Positions 52,829 to 62,010 of a stretch of 64,000 nucleotides of DNA are shown here, piece after piece; position 1 is the first letter of the stretch, and each line of letters begins with the position of its first letter. Under the pieces are notes generated by a model. That model was not told the DNA's origin. It did not search any database and was given only the letters and a program-made list of their open reading frames with translations. A program made the translations under genes and the position numbers. Source of the DNA: Bacillus massilinigeriensis (GTDB lineage: Bacteria > Bacillota > Bacilli > Bacillales > Cytobacillaceae); assembly GCF_900111815.1 (NCBI RefSeq), contig NZ_LT630004.1:2756565-2820564 (forward strand). Reading direction: 5' to 3'.

Positions 52829-53141
52829 ATTACGCACAACGCAGCTTATATTCTCTATATTAACGGAAACTAAAAACAATAACAATGTTAATATCAGGAA
52901 TTTTTTAAAGTTGCATCTTATCACTATGATTAATATCGTACAAAAAGGGTAATAGTCTCTCAACTCAAGCAAAAAGTCTAATCGAATCTAATGGACTCCA
53001 TTTTTCACCTATTGCTGTCAAGCCTAATGTTACAATCAGAAATATTTTTGTAATCTTTTTGAAATATTTTTAGAAAAAAATGCAACTTTCTCTCATTTCA
53101 AACGTCTTATCAGTGAATAACTTAAATTAGGAGTGAATGGA

Positions 53142-53915
53142 ATGAAAAAACAGGCGAAAATATTTGGTGTTTTGTTGAGTGCAGTGATTGCTACTGGAGG
53201 TGCGGGATATTCGTTCCCTCAAGATAATAACAGCGCTCTTGCGGCGGAGCTACCAAAACGTGAGATGAATGCACCGATTGTAAAAGAAACACAGGGCATT
53301 AAGAATTCTGTTCCAGTAAAGAGTAAAATTGAACAGCCAGCTGCTCCGAAAGTGAACCAAAATGACACAGCAACTAAACCAAGTATATCACCTCTCAATC
53401 ATTCTAATATAGTTACACAGACAAATTCAGCGCCGCGAGCTGAAAATGCCACACAGTCAAAACGTGTGCCGCAATTTGAAAATAACGCACACCCAAAACC
53501 TGCACCACAAGCTGAAAATGCAGCACCTACCGAACAAAAGCAAAAAGAAGATTTCATTATCATTGACGGCAGCAAATTTGAACTAGTTACGGAAAAAAAG
53601 TTCTCCATCTGGATCAATGCTGTGAAAAAGCATGGTGCAAAACTATATGGCATCAATGAGTCAGATGTTTTTGCAGTTGTTAAAGATGGCACCCAAGTTG
53701 CTGCGCTCAGCACAGGCTACGCATCTACTTCCGTTCAAAACAAGGAACTATTGATCGACCTGATGGCCAACCAAGGCAAAGTCTCCGGGGCAATAGCGGA
53801 AGGAATCCGATCGGTTGCAAGCACAGGAAATCCAGTAAATGTACCAGGAGAGTCCGAATTTGAGAGCTACTCCATCTATATTGCTGAAAACGGAGCATTA
53901 ACGATTTCTTGGTAA
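53142..53915 (+). CDS. Secreted protein with Ala/Pro/Glu linker, unknown function
   Basis: 257 residues: signal peptide (1-32, ending ALA), a low-complexity linker (about 35-135) rich in Pro, Ala, Asn and Gln with repeats like APQAENA and VPQFENNA, and a C-terminal domain (about 140-257) starting EDFIIIDGSKFELVTEKKFS that I do not recognise. ATG 53142 follows AGGAG at 8 bases; GTG 53133 overlaps that site. The layout, a tether and a folded end, suggests a surface-exposed module. It is monocistronic with its own terminator. Confidence 0.8.
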   Translation: MKKQAKIFGVLLSAVIATGGAGYSFPQDNNSALAAELPKREMNAPIVKETQGIKNSVPVKSKIEQPAAPKVNQNDTATKPSISPLNHSNIVTQTNSAPRAENATQSKRVPQFENNAHPKPAPQAENAAPTEQKQKEDFIIIDGSKFELVTEKKFSIWINAVKKHGAKLYGINESDVFAVVKDGTQVAALSTGYASTSVQNKELLIDLMANQGKVSGAIAEGIRSVASTGNPVNVPGESEFESYSIYIAENGALTISW

Positions 53916-53923
53916 AATAAGTA

Positions 53924-53947
53924 CCCTCCCACTCGGGAGGGTTTTTT
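53924..53947 (+). terminator. Rho-independent terminator
   Basis: CCCTCCC and GGGAGGG around a 4-base loop, followed by TTTTTT. Confidence 0.92.
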
Positions 53948-54042
53948 CATTTTCATATGTTTCCTTCAGAGCCACTTTGTTTAACCCTTTCCAATTTGGG
54001 AAGAAATAATAAAAGTTATATTTTGGGACAATGGAGGTAGCT

Positions 54043-54498
54043 ATGGTTCAACAAAATTCGGGATATTGGAGACGAAACCTGCTAGCCGGCACGCTATTTG
54101 GCATTGGTCTCGCGGCATTTTTGGATGAGGCGGTTTTTCACCAGTTGCTTCACTGGCATCATTTTTATGATAAGTCAACAACTGCAGCCGGACTTGTTTC
54201 TGATGGATTTTTTCATGCGTTTAGCTGGTTTGCCACCGTTGCTGCGCTGGTTTTAGTTGCGGACCTTCGGCGAAGAAATACCTGGATGCCGGCAGCATGG
54301 CGGGGAGCAGTTCTTCTGGGGACCGGCGGATTTAATTTTTACGATGGGACGATTCAGCATAAAGTCATGAAGCTCCATCAAATTCGCTACAATGTCGACC
54401 TTTTGCCATACGACTTGGCATGGAATATCGCAGCGCTGCTCCTCATGATTGCTGGAACGTTTATTCTATTCAGGGAAAAGAGAAGGATTCATGCATAA
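54043..54498 (+). CDS. DUF2243 family membrane protein
   Basis: 151 residues with four membrane helices. Conserved His and Asp residues occur in FLDEAVFHQLLHWHHFYD, GFFHAFSWFATV and GGFNFYDGTIQHKVMKLHQI, typical of DUF2243 and suggestive of metal or haem contact, though the function is not established. I chose ATG 54043 because TGGAGG lies 7 bases before it. Its last 8 bases overlap the next gene, which encodes a CtaG-like protein, and the pair often occur together in Bacillaceae, hinting at a role in respiratory complex assembly. Confidence 0.85.
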   Translation: MVQQNSGYWRRNLLAGTLFGIGLAAFLDEAVFHQLLHWHHFYDKSTTAAGLVSDGFFHAFSWFATVAALVLVADLRRRNTWMPAAWRGAVLLGTGGFNFYDGTIQHKVMKLHQIRYNVDLLPYDLAWNIAALLLMIAGTFILFREKRRIHA

Positions 54499-55309
54499 TC
54501 ATCATAGAGGCGCGACTGCTCCCAGTATTGATTTTTCAACCGGTTCTATCGTCCTGCTGCTGCCCTTCATGCTAGTAACCGTACTCTATCTTTGGGCTGT
54601 TTTTTTCAGTAAAAATAATCTAGGCTGGCCAGTACATAAAACGCTGCTTTGGATTGCCGGAGTGACATTTGTGTCTTTTTCCGTTGCCGGCCCTTTGGCT
54701 GAAAAGGCGCATGAAGATTTCATGGTTCACATGGAAGTTCACTTGTTACTCGGGATGTTGGCTCCCCTGTTAATGGCGCTTGCCGCCCCAGCAACTGTCA
54801 TTCTAAGAGCATTAAGTGTTAAGAATGCTAGGATTGTCACGCGGGTTCTGAAAAGCCGATATAGCAGGTTTGTGAGCGATCCATTTGTGGCAGCAGTCTT
54901 GAATGTTGGTGGGTTATGGATGCTTTATAGAACTGATTTGTTCGGATTAATGCATCACATTCCAGCTTTGCATGTGATCATTCATCTTCATATTTTTCTT
55001 TCAGGTTATCTATTCACGATTTCAATGGTGTATATTGACCCTACACCGCACCGTACGAGCTTTTACTATAGGGCGGGAGTGCTCATTGTAGCACTGGCAG
55101 GGCATGGCATATTGTCGAAATCCATCTATGCCAGTCCGCCAAGCGGGATTTCAGCTTCCGAAGCTCAAGCTGGAGGCATGCTGATGTACTATGGCGGAGA
55201 TGCCGTCGATATCCTATTAATCATCCTCCTATGCTGGCAATGGTACAAAGCAGCCCGGCCAAGGAACGCGACTAGCAAGCGAAGCGAAGATGCTACGCTA
55301 CCCCACTAA
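54491..55309 (+). CDS. Cytochrome c oxidase assembly factor, CtaG-like (caa3_CtaG family)
   Basis: 272 residues with seven membrane helices. Conserved stretches are AHEDFMVHMEVHLLLGMLAP, SVKNARIVTRVLKSR and HIHLHIFLSGYLF-type His pairs (here HVIIHLHIFLSGYLF). Members help build caa3 oxidase, probably in copper delivery. ATG 54491 is inside the end of the DUF2243 gene (ATGCATAA) and follows AGAAGG, so the two are coupled. Its C-terminus is short and polar (RSEDATLPH). No oxidase subunit gene is near. Confidence 0.85.
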   Translation: MHNHHRGATAPSIDFSTGSIVLLLPFMLVTVLYLWAVFFSKNNLGWPVHKTLLWIAGVTFVSFSVAGPLAEKAHEDFMVHMEVHLLLGMLAPLLMALAAPATVILRALSVKNARIVTRVLKSRYSRFVSDPFVAAVLNVGGLWMLYRTDLFGLMHHIPALHVIIHLHIFLSGYLFTISMVYIDPTPHRTSFYYRAGVLIVALAGHGILSKSIYASPPSGISASEAQAGGMLMYYGGDAVDILLIILLCWQWYKAARPRNATSKRSEDATLPH

Positions 55310-55318
55310 ATAATTAAA

Positions 55319-55404
55319 GCGTGCCTGTCCCCCACTTTGCTAAAGTGCTAAACTGTGCCTGACCCCCGGTGCGTTACCGCGGTAACGCACCGGGGGTCAG
55401 GCAC
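55319..55404. repeat. REP-like cluster with a 50-bp perfect palindrome
   Basis: An inverted unit GCGTGCCTGTCCCCC (55319-55333) is followed by a perfect palindrome, 55355-55404: each 25-base half holds GTGCCTGACCCCCGGTGCG then TTACCG. It joins two units head to head and lies between ctaG-like and murR genes. Confidence 0.95.
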
Positions 55405-55469
55405 GCTTGCTGTTTTGCTGCATTCGATCTATGATGGTTGGTAAGATAGTACACGTGGAGGCCAGAAAC

Positions 55470-56318
55470 ATGAATAAGCTATTGGCAAGAATTGAAAAGG
55501 ATTTGAACCACCTTTCGGACGCCGAGAGAATCATCGGCCAGTACATCATTGAGAACCATGAATTTATCCCAAATATGACAACGAAAGACTTATCCCACAA
55601 GACAGGGGTCAGCGAAGCCAGCGTCGTCCGCTTCTGCAAGTCAATCGGAATCGGCAGCTTCAAGCTGTTTAAGATTGAGCTCGTCAAACATAATACGATG
55701 ACGCAGTCAAACCTGACAGATTTCTCCATCTTGCAAAAAAAAGATGCACCATACGACCTATTCCACAAGGTGACATACGCGAATAAATCCGCCATCGAAT
55801 CATCCCTCTCCTCCCTTGACCGCAAGGAGCTGGAAAAAGCAGCGGAAGCCATCCAGCATGCCTCCCGCCTCGTATTCTTTGGTGTAGGCGGCTCCGCAAC
55901 CGCGGCTTACGATGCCTATTATAAATTCACGCGCCTCGGCTTTCATTGCAATATGGACCACGATTTTCATTTCATGCTTAGCCTGATCCCTTACCTGAAA
56001 CGAAACGACATCTTATTCGCAATCAGCACCTCAGGCAAAACAAAGGACGTGCTCGAACTCGCCAAATTTGCTAAAAGCAAAGGGATCATTGTCATCGCCA
56101 TAACGAACCTTGACAAGTCACCGCTGCATAAATTGGCATCCATTCGCCTCTGCACCCCGGTCGTCGAACAGGATTTCCGAGTTGGGACCCTCTCCTCGAG
56201 GATGACGCAGCTCAATATCATCGACGCCCTCTACCTTGCCACCTTCAACAGAGTCGGGGACAGCGTAGTCGAACAATATCAGGAAGCCCGAAAGGAAGTC
56301 ATAAAACTAAGACGTTAG
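55470..56318 (+). CDS. murR: MurR/RpiR family transcriptional regulator of MurNAc use
   Basis: 282 residues: an HTH_6 domain (about 1-75, LIKD-like RIEKDLNHLSDAERIIGQYI and HKTGVSEASVVRFCKSIG) and a SIS sugar-phosphate-binding domain (about 110-250) with VFFGVGGSATAAYDAYYKF and DILFAISTSGKTKDVLELA. It would sense MurNAc 6-phosphate and control the genes downstream. ATG 55470 follows GTGGAGG. A terminator separates it from murQ, which has its own promoter. Confidence 0.9.
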   Translation: MNKLLARIEKDLNHLSDAERIIGQYIIENHEFIPNMTTKDLSHKTGVSEASVVRFCKSIGIGSFKLFKIELVKHNTMTQSNLTDFSILQKKDAPYDLFHKVTYANKSAIESSLSSLDRKELEKAAEAIQHASRLVFFGVGGSATAAYDAYYKFTRLGFHCNMDHDFHFMLSLIPYLKRNDILFAISTSGKTKDVLELAKFAKSKGIIVIAITNLDKSPLHKLASIRLCTPVVEQDFRVGTLSSRMTQLNIIDALYLATFNRVGDSVVEQYQEARKEVIKLRR

Positions 56319-56346
56319 CTTGCTTCTTTGTATAAAACTACTGCTC

Positions 56347-56380
56347 GAAGCTGGAGAAAATCCTCCAGCTTCTTTTCTTT
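56347..56380 (+). terminator. Rho-independent terminator after murR
   Basis: GAAGCTGGAG and CTCCAGCTTC around a 6-base loop, followed by TTTTCTTT. Confidence 0.9.
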
Positions 56381-56500
56381 ATACATATCAAAAGCATTCT
56401 CGACAATACATTAATACCGAAAGCGAGACCAATCCTTCTTGTTTATTTTTCAAAAAATTATCACATATGAAATTTTGATTCATTTAAAAATAAAATAATA

Positions 56501-56528
56501 TTGACTTTAAATTTCACGAGAGTAAAAT
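56501..56528 (+). promoter_or_regulatory. SigA-type promoter of murQ-murP-mupG
   Basis: TTGACT (56501-56506) and TAAAAT (56523-56528), spaced 16, about 35 bases before murQ. The AT-rich stretch upstream may hold the MurR site. Confidence 0.65.
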
Positions 56529-56563
56529 GTAACTTGTAAAGGCTTCCAAGAAAGGGTGATCTT

Positions 56564-57448
56564 ATGCTTGATAAACTCACGACAGAAAAAAGAAACAACC
56601 AGACGATGAAGCTTGACACCATGACAATCAAAGAAATCCTTACCGTTATGAACGAAGAAGATAAAACCGTTCCTATCGCAATCGCCAAAGAGCTCTCCAG
56701 CATCGAAGCAGCAGTTGCAACCGTTATCGATTCTTTTCAAAAAAACGGCAGGCTCATCTACGCAGGGGCAGGAACGAGCGGCAGGCTTGGTGTTCTTGAT
56801 GCAGTCGAGTGCATGCCTACTTTTGGTTCTCCAGAAGAAATGGTCCAAGGGTTTCTTGCAGGCGGGATGAAGGCGTTCACAAAGGCGGTGGAAGGCGCTG
56901 AGGATAGTGAAACACTTGGCGAGGATGACATGAAGGAAATCAAGCTCACCGAGAACGATACTGTCATCGGCATTGCAGCGAGCGGCCGGACACCTTATGT
57001 TATCGGCGTGCTCAAACACGCAAATTCCAAAGGAGCAAAAACAATCAGTCTCAGCTGCAATAAAAATTCCGAAATCGCAAAACATGCGCATCTTGCAATC
57101 GAAGTCGAAACTGGCGCTGAGATTTTAACAGGCTCCACAAGACTGAAAGCAGGCACAGCGCAAAAGCTTGTCCTCAACATGATTTCCACCGCATCCATGA
57201 TTGGAATCGGAAAAGTATATAAAAACCTAATGGTCGACGTACAGCCGACAAACAAAAAATTAGTGGAACGTGCGAAAAGAATTATCATGCAAGCTGCTGA
57301 AACGGACTATGATACTGCTTCTAAAGCATATGAAGAAGCCAACGGAAACGTAAAAACAGCCATCCTCATGGTCCTGCTCCACTGCAACCTAGAAGAGGCA
57401 CAATCCAAGCTAGAACATGCTGGTGGTTTTATCAGAAAAGCATTATAA
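56564..57448 (+). CDS. murQ: N-acetylmuramic acid 6-phosphate etherase
   Basis: 294 residues: a SIS domain with RLIYAGAGTSGRLGVLDAVE and GIAASGRTPYVIGVL, and the conserved acidic patch EDSETLGEDDMKEI; C-terminal helical part with AKRIIMQAAETDYDTA. It cleaves the lactyl ether of MurNAc 6-phosphate to give GlcNAc 6-phosphate and D-lactate in the cytoplasm. ATG 56564 follows AAGGGTG. murP starts 12 bases after its stop. Length is normal. Confidence 0.96.
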   Translation: MLDKLTTEKRNNQTMKLDTMTIKEILTVMNEEDKTVPIAIAKELSSIEAAVATVIDSFQKNGRLIYAGAGTSGRLGVLDAVECMPTFGSPEEMVQGFLAGGMKAFTKAVEGAEDSETLGEDDMKEIKLTENDTVIGIAASGRTPYVIGVLKHANSKGAKTISLSCNKNSEIAKHAHLAIEVETGAEILTGSTRLKAGTAQKLVLNMISTASMIGIGKVYKNLMVDVQPTNKKLVERAKRIIMQAAETDYDTASKAYEEANGNVKTAILMVLLHCNLEEAQSKLEHAGGFIRKAL

Positions 57449-57460
57449 GGAGGTTTACTC

Positions 57461-58822
57461 ATGAAAAAAGAACAGCGTTTGGCTAAAGAAATCCTTGAGC
57501 ATATTGGCGGACAGAACAATATTAAAAGCCTTGCCCACTGCATGACACGGGTTCGCCTGAGCCTGCGGGACAACAGCCTTGCCAATATCAAAGCGCTGAA
57601 GGAAATTGACGGTGTCATGGGCGTAATTGAAGATGATACGCTTCAGATCGTCGTCGGCCCAGGAACTGTCAACAAAGTCACGGACGAAATAAGCAGACTT
57701 ACCGGCATCCGGTCTGGGGAAGCGGCGGAAGAATCATTCAACACCGCGTCAGATATAAGAGCCGGCATCAAGCAGAAAAATAACACACCTGTAAAAAATC
57801 TTCTCCGTCGGATCGGCAGCATTTTCATTCCACTGATTCCAGGGCTTGTTGCGTCAGGTATCATCAACGGTGCAGCAAACTTCGCAAAGAATGCCGGCGT
57901 CGATGAAAAAGCAACTTGGATGCAGCTTCTTCTCGTGATTGGCGGCGCTGTATTTGCTTACCTTGCCATCCTTGTCGGCTGGAATACTGCAAAAGAGTTC
58001 GGCGGCACCCCTGTTCTCGGCGCAATTGCCGGCGGTATCCTGTTCAGTCCAGCACTCGCAGAAATCCAGCTTTTTGGTGAACCATTGGTTACAGGGCGCG
58101 GCGGGTTGTTTGGAGTTATGTTCGCCGCATGGCTGATGGCTGTTGTGGAAAAACAAGTGAGAAAAGGCATGCCAAACTCTATTGACATCATTTTTACACC
58201 TCTTATCACCCTTTTGGTTGTCGGAATGTTCTCGCTCGTTGCCATCCAGCCGATTGCTGGAATTCTCTCTGACGGCATCACTTCTGCGATTAAGATGATT
58301 CTTGATGTTGGCGGAATTGTAGCTGGTGCTCTGCTCGCGGGCTTTTTCCTGCCGCTCGTCATGGTCGGACTCCATCACGGGCTGACCCCAATTCATATGG
58401 AGCTGATCAACACTTTGGGCAACACGCCGCTTTTACCAGTGCTTGCAATGGCTGGTGCAGGTCAGGTAGGCGCAGCAATTGCCATTTATGCTAAAACAAA
58501 AAACAAGCGCTTGCGCAACATTATCAAGGGTGGCCTTCCTGTTGGTTTCCTCGGCATCGGCGAACCGCTATTGTATGGGGTCACTTTGCCGCTAGGCCGT
58601 CCGTTCATCACCGCTTGCCTTGGTGCAGCGATGGGTGGCGCATTCCAGGCAGTGATGAAAACGGCAGCTACAGGCATTGGCGTTTCCGGATTGTCGCTCA
58701 CACCGCTGATCGCTGACAATAAATACTTGCTTTATCTTGCCGGGATTCTCATCGCGTACATCTTTGGATTTATTTTCACCTACCTGTTTGGGTTTAAGGA
58801 TGAAATGGCGGAGAATATTTAA
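57461..58822 (+). CDS. murP: PTS N-acetylmuramic acid transporter subunit IIBC
   Basis: 453 residues: an EIIB domain (about 1-85) with the phosphorylated Cys27 in SLAHCMTRVRLSL, a linker, and an EIIC domain with about ten membrane helices (about 110-450) including LVMVGLHHGLTPIHMELIN and GFLGIGEPLLYGVTLPLGRP. It imports and phosphorylates MurNAc to MurNAc 6-phosphate, the MurQ substrate. There is no EIIA domain, as in known MurP, so a glucose-type EIIA must serve. ATG 57461 follows AAGGAGG. Confidence 0.93.
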   Translation: MKKEQRLAKEILEHIGGQNNIKSLAHCMTRVRLSLRDNSLANIKALKEIDGVMGVIEDDTLQIVVGPGTVNKVTDEISRLTGIRSGEAAEESFNTASDIRAGIKQKNNTPVKNLLRRIGSIFIPLIPGLVASGIINGAANFAKNAGVDEKATWMQLLLVIGGAVFAYLAILVGWNTAKEFGGTPVLGAIAGGILFSPALAEIQLFGEPLVTGRGGLFGVMFAAWLMAVVEKQVRKGMPNSIDIIFTPLITLLVVGMFSLVAIQPIAGILSDGITSAIKMILDVGGIVAGALLAGFFLPLVMVGLHHGLTPIHMELINTLGNTPLLPVLAMAGAGQVGAAIAIYAKTKNKRLRNIIKGGLPVGFLGIGEPLLYGVTLPLGRPFITACLGAAMGGAFQAVMKTAATGIGVSGLSLTPLIADNKYLLYLAGILIAYIFGFIFTYLFGFKDEMAENI

Positions 58823-58890
58823 AAAATAAACCTGGAAAGCCTGCATACCTTATGTCAGGCTTTTCTTTTTACAAGAAGGAGGAAAAGGAT

Positions 58891-60165
58891 ATGCTCGGTA
58901 TTTCTGTGTATCTCTCTGAGACTATGGAAAAACAAGAAGCTTACATTCGCAAGATGCGGGGAGCTGGTTGCAAGTCCATTTTCACTTCCCTTCATATTCC
59001 TGAGGATGACCCTGGTATGTATAAAAGTCGGCTGCAGGAGCTTGGAGGATTGGCAAGGGAGATTGGCATGGAACTGATGGCGGATATTTCCAGAAAGTCG
59101 TTGGAGCATCTCGGCTGTACATGGGAGACAGCCGGAAAGCTTTTGAACTGGGGACTTTCAGGGCTGAGAATCGACTATGGCGTGGCGGACGAGGTCATTG
59201 TCCAGCTTTCGCATGAAATGAGAGTTGCCTTGAATGCGAGCACATTGACGGAGGCTGGCCTGGATAGTTTGAGGAAGTTTGGGCTTATAACGGAAAATGC
59301 GGAGGCTTGGCATAATTTTTACCCAAGAAGAGAAACAGGGCTAGACCGTAATTTTTTCCGCCGGCAAAATCGGCTGATTAAGGAAGCAGGACTTGGCGTC
59401 ATGGCCTTTATTCCTGGAGATGCTATGCTGCGGGGGCCGCTGCATGAGGGGCTGCCGACGCTTGAGGACCACCGGAGTCAATCTCCGTTTGCGGCATATG
59501 TGGATTTGCTCGAGTGCGAGGGTGTGGACAAGGTGCTCGTTGGGGATATCCAGATAAGCGACGATACTCTGGAGCAGTTCGCGATGTATCAGGATGGCGT
59601 GGTGCTCCTGCGCGCGCGCGCGGCTACGGTTCCGGCTGTTGATACGGTTCCGGTTCCGGCTGCGGCTGCGGCTTCGGTTCCGGCTGCGGCTTCGGCTTCG
59701 GTTCCGGCTGCGGCTTCGGTTCCGGGGGAAACGGATGGAGGCTTATCGACCGGACGGGCGGGTGGCTTGAGTTCTAGCTTGCCCGCAAAGGATGGAAGCA
59801 ACCTTAGCGGGAACTTGCTTTCGGATAATGAAAGGATCCCTTTCGGGCGCATGCTCTTAAAGGTCGGAACCGTCCACACGAACAGGCCGGATGCTGCGCG
59901 GGATGTCATCCGATCGCTCGAATCACGGCTTTATGCGACAATTGGTCCCGGCGGAGTGGTGCCTGACAATACAACAGAGCGTCGTGCAGGTTCGATTACG
60001 GTAGACAACGAGCGGTACGGACGATATCAGGGAGAAATCCAAATTGCGAAACGAGACTTACCACGCGATGAGCGGGTGAATGTTATCGGTAGTGTGATCG
60101 ATGCTGACCTCCCGCTTCTGCCGTTTATCGGAGGAGGACAAAAATTCAAAATAGAGTGGGTGTAA
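58891..60165 (+). CDS. mupG: DUF871/MupG family 6-phospho-N-acetylmuramidase, with low-complexity insert
   Basis: 424 residues against about 360 for the family. The TIM barrel (1-240) starts GISVYLSETMEKQEAYI and carries ELMADISRKSLEHLG, RIDYGVADEV and FYPRRETGLD; the C-terminal cyclophilin-like domain (about 315-424) ends LPFIGGGQKFKIEWV. MupG splits MurNAc6P-GlcNAc taken up by MurP-like PTS. Between the domains lies an odd insert (about 243-315) of VPAAAAS repeats followed by Gly/Ser-rich sequence, coded by GC-rich tandem DNA. ATG 58891 follows AAGGAGG. It may still be active, since the insert lies between domains. Confidence 0.88.
   Translation: MLGISVYLSETMEKQEAYIRKMRGAGCKSIFTSLHIPEDDPGMYKSRLQELGGLAREIGMELMADISRKSLEHLGCTWETAGKLLNWGLSGLRIDYGVADEVIVQLSHEMRVALNASTLTEAGLDSLRKFGLITENAEAWHNFYPRRETGLDRNFFRRQNRLIKEAGLGVMAFIPGDAMLRGPLHEGLPTLEDHRSQSPFAAYVDLLECEGVDKVLVGDIQISDDTLEQFAMYQDGVVLLRARAATVPAVDTVPVPAAAAASVPAAASASVPAAASVPGETDGGLSTGRAGGLSSSLPAKDGSNLSGNLLSDNERIPFGRMLLKVGTVHTNRPDAARDVIRSLESRLYATIGPGGVVPDNTTERRAGSITVDNERYGRYQGEIQIAKRDLPRDERVNVIGSVIDADLPLLPFIGGGQKFKIEWV
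59617..59726 (+). repeat. GC-rich tandem repeat inside mupG
   Basis: After a run of CG dinucleotides (about 59610-59622), units of GTTCCGGCTGCGGCTTCG and shorter 6-base relatives repeat, coding VPAAAS. Composition is far above the local GC level. Confidence 0.85.
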
Positions 60166-60624
60166 GTCTTGCAGGAGATGAGGTGTGGGGGGCAGTGTGG
60201 CCAGTGATGGATTGGACTCTGCCTGGCGATCACTTGTTTTAAGAGGTAGAGTCAGGTTGATTTACCAGGTTAAAGCATCACCACATCACTCCACCCCACC
60301 GTGCCTGACCCCCGGTGCAGCAGTGTGGTGAAGCGACAAAGTGTCCATACGCTGAGACTGGTTTGATGTATGAACAGCTTCCGCTTTACCGCATCACCGC
60401 GCCGGGGGTCAGGCCCCCATTGCTTTAATGTGATAAATGCTTTTCCTACACCCAACTCGCTGTTTTCATCTTTAAATGGAGTGAAAAAGCTGCTGAAATT
60501 CCGTTTTCTCCCCTATTTTCTCCCCAAATTTGTATTATCACGATTAGACTGAAAACTCGCCTTCTACTATGGTTAAGGTACCCGGGAAACTAAATGCAAA
60601 GCGCGCTTTCCGAAAGGAAGCACA
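60166..60624. other. Intergenic stretch with two REP-like copies
   Basis: It holds GTGCCTGACCCCC (60301-60313, inverted) and GCATCACCGC with GGGGGTCAGGC (60391-60414), the last copies in the window. A possible promoter for the sigma gene lies in 60530-60600 but I see no clear boxes. Confidence 0.6.
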
Positions 60625-61128
60625 ATGGAAAGTTTCGAGCACCTTTACCGCCAATACACACCGCTGATCAACGGACTGATGAACTCGCTGCATATATACA
60701 AAAACAAGGAGGAATTTTTCCAACTAGGGCTCATCGGCTTATGGAAAGCCCGCAATCAGTTCAACGGCAGCAAAGGGGACTTCACTTCATACGCCTACAC
60801 AACCATTAGAGGACTCTTCCTCACAGAATTAACAAAGCACAACCGTGAATCTCAGACCGCCACTCCCGCCACAGACGAACTTTTGAATGCTTTCCAGGAC
60901 AATCGCCCTAGCCCAGTCCTCGAGAAAGAACTGCTGCAAAGCTATTGCGCCGCTGGACACTTAACTAAAAATCAAACGAAATGGGTGTTCCACCACTGTT
61001 TAGATAAAATGACAATCAAGGAAATCTCCGCAAAAGAAAATGTTTCTCCTTCCGCTGTAAAACAGTGGCGAGCAGGAGCAAAGGAAAAACTAAAAAACGC
61101 CATTCTATCCGGCCAAATGGACGATTAA
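60625..61128 (+). CDS. Small sigma-70 family RNA polymerase sigma factor
   Basis: 167 residues. Region 2 (about 5-75) reads FEHLYRQYTPLINGLMNSLH and LGLIGLWKARNQFNGSKGDFTS-type sequence (IGLWKARNQF, YAYTTIRGLFL). Region 4 (about 115-160) has MTIKEISAKENVSPSAVKQW as its helix-turn-helix. It lacks regions 1 and 3, like ECF-type and phage-like sigma factors. No anti-sigma gene follows; the next gene, in the same direction, is a ComK paralogue 255 bases away. ATG 60625 follows GGAAG. Targets are unknown. Confidence 0.85.
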   Translation: MESFEHLYRQYTPLINGLMNSLHIYKNKEEFFQLGLIGLWKARNQFNGSKGDFTSYAYTTIRGLFLTELTKHNRESQTATPATDELLNAFQDNRPSPVLEKELLQSYCAAGHLTKNQTKWVFHHCLDKMTIKEISAKENVSPSAVKQWRAGAKEKLKNAILSGQMDD

Positions 61129-61383
61129 TCATCATTAATTAAATACTCAGAAAGAGGAAAGCTAACACACCTTACAATAAAACCTTTTCTCTATTTTTAA
61201 TGTATACATGGTTGTTAATACAAATATAGTCAGCAATTTCAAGCGGAAAAAGACATAAATTCTTGACATTTTTTTGAATTTTACTTCCAATCCATTTATT
61301 ATTTTCAAAAAAATGTTACTTTTAATGCACAGATTGTTTTCCCTTAACATCTGAACTAATTTTCCCGCGAGAGGGGTTCCTTC

Positions 61384-61974
61384 ATGCTAAGCAATTATTT
61401 AATCAGCAAGGATACTAGTTGGTTGACAGGCGTTTACGATCAGAATGGAAGACCAATCACAAGAGTCCTCGAAAAAGGAAAAGATTTTCTCGTCAATATG
61501 ACACCGCAAGCAATAATCGAAGATACTCTAAACTACTATGGTTCAAATTTGCAGGGAGCACTCGCTTCTGCTAAAAAACTATTCGGCAATATTAAAATGA
61601 CACCATTCATCGTCATTCCGCGCCATGCGGTTTGCCTTTTTCCAACGAAGTCACCATCGAAACATGGTTGTATATTCATCAATGTTCAGCATATTTTAAA
61701 TACAGTACCTCATGACCGCCACACAAAGATCTTTTTCATCTATGACCGCACCCTTGTTATCCCCTCAAGATATGGGCAATTTATTCAAAAAAAGGACAAA
61801 GCAGAACAGCTTCAGCGAATCTCCTATGCTCGGAATGAAGGTCTGATTGAACCCTATCAACCTACAAAGCAGCACGATTACTTCTACAGCCAAGAAACCG
61901 GCCTTCTAACACTTACTCGCGAGGAGTCTTCGAATGAAACTGGTGATGACGGAATATCGGGGTTAGTGAAGTAA
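61384..61974 (+). CDS. comK: ComK family competence transcription factor paralogue
   Basis: 196 residues. The ComK core is visible in KDFLVNMTPQAIIEDTLNYY, GSNLQGALASAKKLFG, IVIPRHAVCLFPTKSPS and WI-free GCIFINVQHI. ComK binds AT boxes as tetramers and turns on DNA uptake and recombination genes. The N-terminus (NYLISKDTSWLTGVYDQNG) and the polar C-terminal tail differ from Bacillus subtilis ComK, so this may be a second, divergent copy. ATG 61384 follows GAGAGGGG. The 255-base AT-rich region upstream may contain its own binding sites. Confidence 0.85.
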   Translation: MLSNYLISKDTSWLTGVYDQNGRPITRVLEKGKDFLVNMTPQAIIEDTLNYYGSNLQGALASAKKLFGNIKMTPFIVIPRHAVCLFPTKSPSKHGCIFINVQHILNTVPHDRHTKIFFIYDRTLVIPSRYGQFIQKKDKAEQLQRISYARNEGLIEPYQPTKQHDYFYSQETGLLTLTREESSNETGDDGISGLVK

Positions 61975-62010
61975 CCTTCCTATTGACGCTGCAAAGAGGA
62001 GGAAAACAAA

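Noticed and set aside
59950-59975. GTGCCTGAC inside mupG as another repeat copy
   Set aside because: Only the short core matches and it lies in coding sequence without the C run; chance is enough.
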